Source: Opitutaceae bacterium
GTDB taxonomy: Bacteria; Verrucomicrobiota; Verrucomicrobiia; Opitutales; Opitutaceae
Direction: 5' to 3'
DNA: 14,700 nt
NCBI GenBank assembly: GCA_003168315.1
Contig: PMSP01000149.1
Coordinates: 1 to 14,700, forward strand
Under the pieces are notes generated by a model that was not told where the DNA came from, searched no databases, and saw only the letters and a program-made list of their open reading frames with translations. This document shows, in pieces, positions 6,361 to 13,170 of the stretch (positions are counted from its first letter, which is position 1; the number at the start of each line of letters is the position of its first letter). Both the position numbers and the translations under genes were made by a program.

Positions 6361-8547
6361 TCAGAGGATCAGGTCGGGAGGAACATTGGCGAGGGCCTCC
6401 TCCACCGTCGTGAGCCCCGTCTTCACCTTCAGCATCGAGTCCTGGTGGAGGGTCTTCATCCCCGACTTCATCGCGATCCGCTTGAGCTGGGCGACCTCGA
6501 CCTCCCGGTTGATGGCCTCCGTCAGCTCCTCGCAGTTGACCATGAGCTCGTGGATGCCCACGCGGCCCTTGTAGCCCTGGCCGTTGCAGACCGGGCAGCC
6601 CTGGGCGTTCGCCTTGAAGATCTGCCCGGTCCATCCGAGCGCCTTCTCGATGATCTGCTTCTCGCGGCCCTCCGGCTCGTACGGGATCTTGCAGTTCTTG
6701 CACACGCGGCGCAGGAGGCGCTGGGCGCAGACGCAGACGAGCGACGCCGAGATGTTGAAGGGCTCGATCCCCATCTCCGACAGCCGCGTGATGGTCGACG
6801 GCGCGTCGTTCGTGTGGAGGGTCGAGACGAGGAGGTGGCCGGTGAGGGCCGCCTCCGAGGCGATCCCGGCCGTCTCCTCGTCCCGGATCTCGCCCACCAG
6901 GATCACGTCGGGGTCCATGCGCAGGTAGCACCTGAGCGCCTTGGCGAACGTGAGGCCGATCTGCCGGTTCATCTGCATCTGGTTCAGGCCGGGAAGCGTG
7001 TACTCTATGGGGTCCTCGGCAGTCTGGATGTTGACGTCGGGGGTGTTCACCTCGGCGAGGGCCGAGTAGAGCGTCATCGACTTGCCGGAGCCGGTCGGCC
7101 CGCAGTGCAGGATCATCCCATAGGGCTGGCGGATGCACTCGCGGTACCTGGCGAGGTTCTCCTCGGAGAATCCCAGGGCCGTCAGCGGCAGGGTGGACTT
7201 CTGCTTGTCCAGGATGCGCATGACGACCTTCTCGCCGAAGTTCATCGGCCCGGTCGCGACGCGCAGGTCGATGTCGATGTTCTTCTTCGTGAATTTCTTG
7301 AAGACAATGCGCCCGTCCTGCGGGAGCCGCCTCTCGGATATGTCGAGGTTGCACATGATCTTCAGGCGCGTGACGAGCGAATTGGCGACCTGCTTCGGGA
7401 GCCTGAGCTTCTCCTGGCAGAGGCCGTCGATCCGGTACCGGACGAGGAGATCCTTTTCCATGGGCTCGATGTGGATGTCGGAAGCGCCCGAGATGTAGGC
7501 GTCCTCGACGATGCGGTTCGCGAGCTGGATGATGGGCGCGGAGTCCTCGCTCTCCAGGTCCGCGGCCCTGTGCTCGCCGCCCTCGGCGTCCAGCTCGTAG
7601 GCGTCGCTGATCGCCTTGGTGACCGAGCCGATGTCCACGTCGTCCGGGCCGGTGGGCGCCTTCGATCCCTTGAAGAACTTGGTCACCAGGGCATCGAAGA
7701 GCGTGGCGGAGACGACGCGGACCTCGTCGATGCTGAGCTCGGTGGACTGCGTGAACGCCTCCCTCTTCGAATAGTCGAGGGGGTTCGTCGTGACGATGGC
7801 AACCGAGCCGGAGGCCAGCCTCTTGTACGGGAAGATGCCCTCGCGCCTGATCACAGCGTCGCCCGTCACCTCGACCAGCTTCTCGTCGATCTCGAGCTCC
7901 TCGGCCTTGCTGACCAGCGGCAGGTCGGTCAGCCTCGAGACGAAGCGCGCCGTGTCCTCCGGCCCGACCTGGAACTTCGGGTCGACCATCCTGTGGATCA
8001 GGGCGGAGGAGTACTCGGCCACCTCCGACAGTAGCTTCAGGTCCTCATCCGTGAACTCCCCGTTCGTGCCCGCCGTGTACTCCTTGTTGAGGGTCTGGAT
8101 GGCCCCGATGGTGATCGAGGTCTTGAGGGGGACCGTGAGCATCGAGCGCACGTCGAATCCGGTCGTCGTCGCCATGGACGTCATCATGGGCGCCTGGCTC
8201 TCCGTGTTCCTGAAGAAGACGGGCTCCCCCGTCCTGATCACCTTGCCGACGATGCCCGTGCCAAGGGGTATCTTCAGCTGGAGGAGCCTCGCTTCCATCT
8301 CCTTGAACCTGCCCTCCTTCTTCTTGTCGTCGCTCCAGAGGGTGGGCGAGTAGTAGATCTGCTTGAAGGCGATGTCGTTGCCCTCGACCAAGTAAAGGGT
8401 CATTGACTGGGCCTGGAGGACCTCGACCACCTTCGAGGCCGTGAGCTCGATCACCGAGGCTACGTCCTCCTTGCTGGGCGCAGGTTTGGATATGATCTTG
8501 ATCAGCAGGGAGCGCCTGAGGGCGCTCGCGATGGAGGGGGCTGCCAT
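6361..8547 (-). CDS. GAF-domain GspE/PilB-type secretion or pilus-assembly ATPase
   Basis: A hexameric traffic ATPase of the GspE/PulE/PilB family, which powers type II secretion or type IV pilus extension from the cytoplasmic face of the inner membrane. Numbered from ATG 8547 (728 residues): a GAF-like sensor domain (about 28-188, including LGTGIVGKVIRTGEPVFFRN and the FTDEDLKLLSEVAEYSSALI helix), a degenerate N-terminal GspE domain (about 195-285), then the ATPase core. That core has SDIHIEP, Walker A GPTGSGKS (483-490), Walker B DVILVGE (547-553), the His box GHLLVSTLHTNDA and a tetracysteine zinc site C616, C619, C651, C654 (CxxC-x31-CxxC). In-frame ATGs at 8640, 8574 and 8568 would add 31, 9 or 7 residues. 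I prefer 8547 because the upstream codons look non-conserved and GC-random, but none has a good Shine-Dalgarno. No other secretion or pilus gene is in view. Confidence 0.92.
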   Translation of the reverse strand: MAAPSIASALRRSLLIKIISKPAPSKEDVASVIELTASKVVEVLQAQSMTLYLVEGNDIAFKQIYYSPTLWSDDKKKEGRFKEMEARLLQLKIPLGTGIVGKVIRTGEPVFFRNTESQAPMMTSMATTTGFDVRSMLTVPLKTSITIGAIQTLNKEYTAGTNGEFTDEDLKLLSEVAEYSSALIHRMVDPKFQVGPEDTARFVSRLTDLPLVSKAEELEIDEKLVEVTGDAVIRREGIFPYKRLASGSVAIVTTNPLDYSKREAFTQSTELSIDEVRVVSATLFDALVTKFFKGSKAPTGPDDVDIGSVTKAISDAYELDAEGGEHRAADLESEDSAPIIQLANRIVEDAYISGASDIHIEPMEKDLLVRYRIDGLCQEKLRLPKQVANSLVTRLKIMCNLDISERRLPQDGRIVFKKFTKKNIDIDLRVATGPMNFGEKVVMRILDKQKSTLPLTALGFSEENLARYRECIRQPYGMILHCGPTGSGKSMTLYSALAEVNTPDVNIQTAEDPIEYTLPGLNQMQMNRQIGLTFAKALRCYLRMDPDVILVGEIRDEETAGIASEAALTGHLLVSTLHTNDAPSTITRLSEMGIEPFNISASLVCVCAQRLLRRVCKNCKIPYEPEGREKQIIEKALGWTGQIFKANAQGCPVCNGQGYKGRVGIHELMVNCEELTEAINREVEVAQLKRIAMKSGMKTLHQDSMLKVKTGLTTVEEALANVPPDLIL

Positions 8548-8560
8548 ACTCGTTATGGAT

Positions 8561-8575
8561 GATGGCATTGCCATC
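8561..8575. promoter_or_regulatory. 15-bp perfect palindrome in the ATPase-zwf divergent region
   Basis: GATGGCA and TGCCATC flank a single central T. It lies just upstream of the preferred ATPase start and overlaps two alternative ATG codons of that gene. The 127-base region between 8547 and 8675 must hold both divergent promoters, but I could not find convincing -35/-10 pairs in it. The palindrome could be an operator; no regulator is identified and a chance origin is possible. Confidence 0.25.
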
Positions 8576-8674
8576 GCGGGAGCCGGCCCGCAACGAGAAA
8601 CGGCTCCGAGTTTCGTCCGGCGCCCGCATTTCCCTTGCATAGCTCCGCTCTAGTCAAAAAGGTCAGGCGCTCCC

Positions 8675-10213
8675 ATGGCCGACACAGAAAGACACCCGTT
8701 CTTGCAGGGACTAAGCAAGCACCGCGGCGCCCCGCCGACCGTGGTCGTAATATTCGGCGCCTCGGGCGACCTGACTGCGCGCAAGCTGATCCCGGCAATC
8801 TACAACCTGAGCTTCGACAACCTGCTGCCCGCCGACTTCCACCTGGTGGGCTACGGGCGCAAGCCGATCCCGGACGAGGAATTCCGGGGCATCGCGGCGG
8901 CGGCGGTCAAGGAATTCTCCCGCCGCGAGATGGACCCCGAGGTCTGGAAACGCGTCGCGGCGAACACGACTTACGTGTCCGGCGGATATGACGAGAAGGC
9001 CGGCTTTGACAGGCTTGCCGCGCACATCAAGGACATCGAGAAGGGCGTTGGCAGCGAGGTGCAGTCGCTCTTCTACATCTCGACCCCGCCGTCGGTCTTC
9101 TTCCCGATCATCCAGAACCTCGGGGCGAGCGGCCTCGGGGGAAGGTACCTGGGCAAGCCGCACCACTCGAAGGTGATCATCGAGAAGCCGTTCGGGAAGG
9201 ACCTCGACTCCGCCAAGGCCCTGAACGCCGAGCTCCGCTCGGTGTTCCAGGAGAACCAGGTGTATCGGATTGATCACTACCTCGGCAAGGAGACGGTGCA
9301 GGACCTGCTCGTCCAGCGATTCGCCAACTCGATCTTCGAGCCGATCTGGAACCGCAACTACATCGACAGCGTCCAGATCACGGTGGCCGAGGACCAGGGG
9401 GTGGGGACGCGGGCGGGCTACTACGAGCAGAGCGGCTGCCTGCGCGACATGATCCAGAACCACACGACGCAGCTGCTCGCGCTGACGGCGATGGAGCCGC
9501 CCGGCTCGTTCGAGGCGGAGGCCCTCCGGGACGAGAAGGTCAAGCTCCTGAAGGCGATCGAGCCCGTCGCGCTCGGGCCGGACCCCGACATGGCGCGCGC
9601 CCAGTACGCGGCCGGGATGATCGGCGGCAAGAAGGTTCCGGGATACCTCGAGGAGAAGGGCATTGCCCCCAACTCCTCGACGGAGACCTACGCCGCGCTC
9701 AGGCTCTCGATCAACAACTGGCGCTGGCAGGGGGTCCCGTTCTACCTGCGCTCCGGAAAGCGCCTCCCGCGCCGGGTCTCGGAGATCGCGATCCAGTTCA
9801 AGCGCCCGCCGGGGACGATCTTCCCCCAGAAGGAGGGGTTCAACCTCGCCGCCAACACGCTCTCGTTCCAGATACAGCCCGACGAGGGCCTGAGCCTGAT
9901 ACTGAACGCGAAGGTCCCGGGCCTCGACACCCGGACGCAGCCCGTGAAGATGAGCTTCCGCTACGCGACCACGTTCGGCTCGAACACGCCCGAGGCCTAC
10001 GAGAGGCTGGTCCTGGACGCCATGATCGGGGACGGCACGCTCTTCATCCGCGGCGACGAGGCAGAGACATCCTGGGCCCTCTACACGCCGGTTCTCAACT
10101 TCTGGCAGTCGCAGGGGCGAAAGGGCGTGGAATCCTACTCGGCGGGCGCCTGGGGCCCCGAGGGCGGCGACCAGCTCCTGACGTCGCGCGGCCACGTCTG
10201 GCGCCAGCCCTGA
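8675..10213 (+). CDS. zwf: Glucose-6-phosphate 1-dehydrogenase
   Basis: The 512-residue enzyme oxidises glucose-6-phosphate to 6-phosphogluconolactone with NADP+ (or NAD+), the entry step of the oxidative pentose phosphate or Entner-Doudoroff routes. The Rossmann fingerprint GASGDL is at 28-33. The signature RIDHYLGKE lies at 198-206, with H201 binding the substrate phosphate. The catalytic histidine is H263 in MIQNHTTQLLAL; the 62-residue gap between the two histidines equals that of the Leuconostoc enzyme. VPFYLRSGKRLP and the EIAIQFKRPPG strand of the C-terminal beta domain are also present. Length is normal. ATG 8675 is chosen because the conserved VVVIFGASGDL begins 22 residues in. The leader carries AAAAAGG about 12 bases upstream, too far for a strong ribosome site. 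It diverges from the ATPase gene and is followed 20 bases later by opcA, which supports an operon. Confidence 0.97.
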   Translation: MADTERHPFLQGLSKHRGAPPTVVVIFGASGDLTARKLIPAIYNLSFDNLLPADFHLVGYGRKPIPDEEFRGIAAAAVKEFSRREMDPEVWKRVAANTTYVSGGYDEKAGFDRLAAHIKDIEKGVGSEVQSLFYISTPPSVFFPIIQNLGASGLGGRYLGKPHHSKVIIEKPFGKDLDSAKALNAELRSVFQENQVYRIDHYLGKETVQDLLVQRFANSIFEPIWNRNYIDSVQITVAEDQGVGTRAGYYEQSGCLRDMIQNHTTQLLALTAMEPPGSFEAEALRDEKVKLLKAIEPVALGPDPDMARAQYAAGMIGGKKVPGYLEEKGIAPNSSTETYAALRLSINNWRWQGVPFYLRSGKRLPRRVSEIAIQFKRPPGTIFPQKEGFNLAANTLSFQIQPDEGLSLILNAKVPGLDTRTQPVKMSFRYATTFGSNTPEAYERLVLDAMIGDGTLFIRGDEAETSWALYTPVLNFWQSQGRKGVESYSAGAWGPEGGDQLLTSRGHVWRQP

Positions 10214-10233
10214 GGCGCGCCGCGTCCCGGTCC

Positions 10234-11217
10234 ATGCCCGGCATATTCGAAGCGCTTCCCGGCATCGAGACCCCCGTCGGGGCGATATCCAAGGGGCTTT
10301 CGCAGATGTGGGAGGAGACGGGCTCCGCGGGCAAGCCCTCGCCGAGCAGCGAGCATGCGAAGGCGATCCAGGTCAACTTCGTCCTCCACCTCGGGCGCAG
10401 GACCGACGCCGAGGACGCGGTGCGCCAGTTTGAGACCGCGGTCCGGTTCTCGAGGCGCCACCCGAGCCGGGTGGTCGTCCTCTGCCCGCTGGCGGACGAC
10501 ACCGGCGTCACGGAGATGAGGGCCAAGGTGTACGGCGAGTGCACCCTCGGGAAGTCGGCCGCCGACACCCGGTGCTGCGAGTTCGTGATGCTGAGCTACC
10601 CGCGTTCGGCGCGCGCGAACCTCGAGAGTCAGGTCTCGGTATGCCTCTCGACGGACCTGCCGCTCTACTACTGGGCGCACCGCTTCAGCGACGCCGCCAA
10701 GATCGCCGACTACCGGTTCCTCTTGACCACCGCCAGGCGGGTCCTGATTGACAGCGCCACCGCGCCGGTCGACGCGCTCAGCTACCCTTGGCCGCGCCCG
10801 GAGAACGTCCGCGACCTGGCGTACGCGCGGCTCCTGCCGGTCCGCCAGTTGATAGGCCAGTTCCTGAGCCGCTATCCCAGGGAATCCCTCGCGAGGGGGC
10901 TGAAGGGGATCCGGCTGGCCCACGGGCCGGAAGTGGCGGCCGAGGCGCGCGCCCTCCTCGCATGGCTCAAGGACCGGATGGCCGCCTGCGGCGCCGTGGG
11001 CTTCGCTGCCGAGCTCTCGCCGTCGGGGGATCTCGCGCCCAGGGCGTTCTCGCTCGCCTTCGCCTACAACGACAAGCGCTCATTCTCCTGGAACGCCGAC
11101 ATGGCGGGCTCCCACGCGACCTTCGACGCCGACTTCGGGGGGGGACGAACGGTCATGCCGGTGTCGGTGGGCCTCCTCGCGCCGGACAGCGCGCTCAGCG
11201 AGGCTATGTTTTTCTAG
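10234..11217 (+). CDS. opcA: OpcA-family glucose-6-phosphate dehydrogenase assembly/effector protein
   Basis: A 327-residue protein placed directly after zwf (20-base gap). OpcA is known as a G6PDH assembly or allosteric partner in cyanobacteria and is also encoded beside zwf in actinobacteria. What I see is the OpcA-like layout: an N-terminal helical part, a central segment SRVVVLCPLADD (78-89), then the hallmark region DLPLYYWAHRFSDAAKIADY (141-160) leading to RFLLTTARRVLIDSA, equivalent to the LLxxDxPVxxWWP and following RIIVDS stretch of the family. The C-terminal half covers arm-like beta and helical segments. Cysteines at 84, 103, 114, 115 (adjacent pair RCCEF) and 137 could be redox-active; this is inference. 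ATG 10234 has no Shine-Dalgarno. The stop codon TAG overlaps the stop of the convergent tyrS gene. Family assignment rests on motif memory plus position and is fairly sure. Confidence 0.84.
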   Translation: MPGIFEALPGIETPVGAISKGLSQMWEETGSAGKPSPSSEHAKAIQVNFVLHLGRRTDAEDAVRQFETAVRFSRRHPSRVVVLCPLADDTGVTEMRAKVYGECTLGKSAADTRCCEFVMLSYPRSARANLESQVSVCLSTDLPLYYWAHRFSDAAKIADYRFLLTTARRVLIDSATAPVDALSYPWPRPENVRDLAYARLLPVRQLIGQFLSRYPRESLARGLKGIRLAHGPEVAAEARALLAWLKDRMAACGAVGFAAELSPSGDLAPRAFSLAFAYNDKRSFSWNADMAGSHATFDADFGGGRTVMPVSVGLLAPDSALSEAMFF

Positions 11218-12497
11218 GACTGCTCGACCTTGAGGAGGGAATAGCTTCGCTTGCCCTTGCGGAGGAGAAGGTACCGGCCGAACAGGAGGTCCGACGTGGA
11301 GACGGTGCGGGCCGCCTCGGCGACGCGGACATTGTTCAGGTAGATCCCGCCGCCCTCGACGTCCTTCCGCGCCTGCCCCTTGGAGGGGCAGAGGCCGCTC
11401 AGGACCAGGAGGTCGGCAAGCGGCAGGCCCGCTCCCCCCAGCCTCGACTTGTCGAGGGACGTCGTGGGGATCTCCCCGGCGACGTCGCTGAAGAGCGACT
11501 CGGTTATGCCGTCCAGGCCGCCGCCGAACATGATCTCGCTCGCCTTGACGGCGTCATCGCACGAGGTCCGCCCGTGGACAATCGTCGTCACCTCGCGGGC
11601 GAGCGCCCGGTGGGCCTCCCGGGCCGCCGGGTTGGCCCCGTGCTTCGCCTCGAGGGCCTCGATCTCGGCAGGCGGAAGGAGCGTGAACTTCCTAAGGTAG
11701 TCCGGCACCATGCTGTCCTCGGTATTGATGAAGAACTGGTAGAACCTGTACGGGCTCGTCCTCTTGGGGTCGAGCCAGACCGCGCCGTCCTCGGTCTTCC
11801 CGAACTTCGTCCCGTCGGCCTTCGTTATCAGCGGGAAGGTGAGGCCCCAAGAGGCGACACCCAGCTTCTTGCGGATGAGGTCGGTCCCGGCCGTGATGTT
11901 GCCCCACTGGTCGGAGCCGCCGATCTGCAGCTCGCAGTCGAGGGTCCTTCGAAGATGGTAGAAGTCGTGGGCCTGGAGGAGCATGTAGCTGAACTCGGTG
12001 TAGCTTATCCCGGCCTCGTTCCCCATGCGGGAGCGCACGCTGTCCTTCGCAACCATCATGTTGACTGAGAAATGCTTGCCCACGTCCCTCAGGAAGTCGA
12101 GGTAGCCGAGGCCGGCCGTCCAGGACGCGTTGTCAACCATCAGGGCCGCGTTCGCCCCGCAGTCAAAGTCGAGGATCCTGGAAAGCTGCACCTTTATTCT
12201 GGAGAGGTTCTGGTCCAGCTGCTCACGGGAGAGCAGGTTGCGCTCGGCCGACTTGCCCGACGGGTCGCCGATCATGCCCGTCGCCCCCCCGGCGAGGGCT
12301 ATCGGGCGGTGCCCCCGCAGCTGGAAGCGCCTGAGGGTGAGCTGGCCCACGAGGGAGCCCACGTGGAGGGAGTCCCCGCTCGGGTCAAAGCCGCAGTACA
12401 GCGTCGCCGGGCCCTCGCCGAGGCGCCTGCCCAGGGCGGCCAGGTCCGTGCAGTCGGCCAGGAGGCCGCGCCACTTCAGCTCGTCGATGATCGTCAT
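11214..12497 (-). CDS. tyrS: Tyrosyl-tRNA synthetase
   Basis: The 427-residue class I synthetase attaches tyrosine to tRNA-Tyr. Numbered from ATG 12497: YCGFDPSGDSLHVGS (34-48) contains the HIGH-equivalent HVGS at 45-48, with residues aligning to Bacillus numbering (Y34, D38, H45). The tyrosine- and ATP-binding segments GGATGMIGDPSGK (70-82) and QIGGSDQWGN (191-200) are intact. KFGKT (231-235) is the KMSKS loop, and the C-terminal part ends in an S4-type RNA-binding domain (LADLLVLSGLCPSKGQARKD, then GGIYLNN). HVGS instead of HIGH is a known natural variant. The ATG at 12497 is preferred over a TTG 39 bases upstream, because the extension MPPRPGGGFLGSP runs through a G8 homopolymer and GGGGAG stands just before 12497. 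It converges on opcA, sharing CTAG, and diverges from the peroxiredoxin gene. Confidence 0.97.
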   Translation of the reverse strand: MTIIDELKWRGLLADCTDLAALGRRLGEGPATLYCGFDPSGDSLHVGSLVGQLTLRRFQLRGHRPIALAGGATGMIGDPSGKSAERNLLSREQLDQNLSRIKVQLSRILDFDCGANAALMVDNASWTAGLGYLDFLRDVGKHFSVNMMVAKDSVRSRMGNEAGISYTEFSYMLLQAHDFYHLRRTLDCELQIGGSDQWGNITAGTDLIRKKLGVASWGLTFPLITKADGTKFGKTEDGAVWLDPKRTSPYRFYQFFINTEDSMVPDYLRKFTLLPPAEIEALEAKHGANPAAREAHRALAREVTTIVHGRTSCDDAVKASEIMFGGGLDGITESLFSDVAGEIPTTSLDKSRLGGAGLPLADLLVLSGLCPSKGQARKDVEGGGIYLNNVRVAEAARTVSTSDLLFGRYLLLRKGKRSYSLLKVEQS

Positions 12498-12501
12498 GGG
12501 G

Positions 12502-12507
12502 CTCCCC
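12502..12507 (-). promoter_or_regulatory. Ribosome binding site of tyrS
   Basis: Read on the minus strand, GGGGAG is followed by CCCC and then ATG at 12497. This is among the few clear Shine-Dalgarno-like sequences before a gene start in the window, and it decides the start of tyrS. The four-base spacer is shorter than optimal. Confidence 0.5.
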
Positions 12508-12552
12508 AAAAAGCCCCCCCCGGGCCTCGGCGGCAAGGGATTTTGTGACTGT

Positions 12553-12566
12553 CAAGGAGGTCCTTG
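12553..12566. promoter_or_regulatory. Inverted repeat in the tyrS-peroxiredoxin divergent region
   Basis: CAAGGA, spacer GG, TCCTTG form a 14-base dyad about midway between the divergent starts at 12497 and 12681. On the minus strand it overlaps a perfect -35-like TTGACA (12550-12555), 53 bases upstream of the tyrS ATG. No matching -10 box appears at 17 bases spacing, so a promoter call cannot be made firmly. The rest of the 183-base region is GC-rich, includes a C8 run at 12514-12521, and shows no gene. Confidence 0.25.
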
Positions 12567-12680
12567 GAAAAAACGATTTGCCGAGAGCGGTGCCCGGGCC
12601 CAAGGTGTGGCTTCCTTCGCGCTGTCACCGGAGGGGCGCGATCCATGCCCCGGGGTCCACACGCAAACCCATCCACGACC

Positions 12681-13154
12681 ATGCCAATCGCCATCGGCTC
12701 CAAGGCCCCGGACTTCACGCTCAAGATGGCGACCGCCGACGGCCTGAAGGACGTGAAGCTGAGCGACAACTTCGGCAAGCGGCCGACGTTGATCCTCTTC
12801 TTCCCGCTGGCGTTCACCGGCACGTGCACGCAGGAGATGTGCGGGGTGAGCGGGGGCCTCGGCAACTACGCCGGGCTGGACGCCGAGATCTACGGCATCA
12901 GCGTCGACAGCCCCTTTGCCCAGGCCGCCTGGGCCAAGGAGAGCGAGATCACCGTGAAGCTGCTGAGCGACCTCGACAAGAAGGTGGCCGCCGCCTACGG
13001 CGTCATCTTCCCCGGGCTTGCCGGGATCGGCGACACGAGCGCGCGGGCCGCCTTCGTCGTCGGGACCGACGGGGTGGTCAAGTATGCCGAGCAGACCGCG
13101 ACCCCGAAGGACCTCCCCGACTTTCCGGCCATCAAGGCCGCCCTCGCCAGGTGA
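12681..13154 (+). CDS. Peroxiredoxin (AhpE/Prx5-like redoxin)
   Basis: A 157-residue thioredoxin-fold peroxidase that reduces hydrogen peroxide or organic peroxides in the cytoplasm. MPIAIGSKAPDFTL opens the fold. The active-site loop FFPLAFTGTCTQEMCGV gives the peroxidatic cysteine C49 with T46 of the TxxC motif. A second cysteine, C54, lies five residues on, as seen in FTGVCTKELC-type family members, and may resolve or be silent. The conserved active-site arginine is R122 in TSARAAFVV. The start at 12681 is chosen because family homology begins there. The frame is open back to a TTG at 12564 just after AAGGAGG, but those 39 extra codons show no peroxiredoxin character. No Shine-Dalgarno precedes 12681. 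acnA follows 16 bases after the stop, so the two are probably co-transcribed. The exact peroxiredoxin subclass is uncertain. Confidence 0.92.
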   Translation: MPIAIGSKAPDFTLKMATADGLKDVKLSDNFGKRPTLILFFPLAFTGTCTQEMCGVSGGLGNYAGLDAEIYGISVDSPFAQAAWAKESEITVKLLSDLDKKVAAAYGVIFPGLAGIGDTSARAAFVVGTDGVVKYAEQTATPKDLPDFPAIKAALAR

Positions 13155-13170
13155 ACCCGGGCGCCCACCT

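Noticed and set aside
3907..8034. A very long plus-strand open frame (1375 codons) running antisense across pdhB, pdhA, the NUDIX gene and the ATPase gene.
   Set aside because: Its translation is an Arg/Asp/Glu/Leu/Val/Gly-rich string with no domain, and it crosses four well-recognised genes and their spacers. GC-rich third positions on the opposite strand remove stop codons, so such frames arise by composition.
8711..10195. A 494-codon minus-strand open frame opposite zwf; similar frames lie opposite acnA (13132-14463) and pdhC (2462-3772).
   Set aside because: Each mirrors a confident gene, has low-complexity charged composition and no recognisable motif.
12498..12536. Upstream TTG start for tyrS adding 13 residues.
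   Set aside because: The extension is translated from a G8 run and is not part of the synthetase; ATG 12497 has GGGGAG before it and gives numbering that matches the Bacillus enzyme.
12564..12680. N-terminal extension of the peroxiredoxin from a TTG preceded by AAGGAGG.
   Set aside because: The Shine-Dalgarno-like run ends only three bases before the TTG and is part of an inverted repeat. The 39 residues are Arg/Pro/Gly-rich and unlike any peroxiredoxin N-terminus; the fold begins at 12681.
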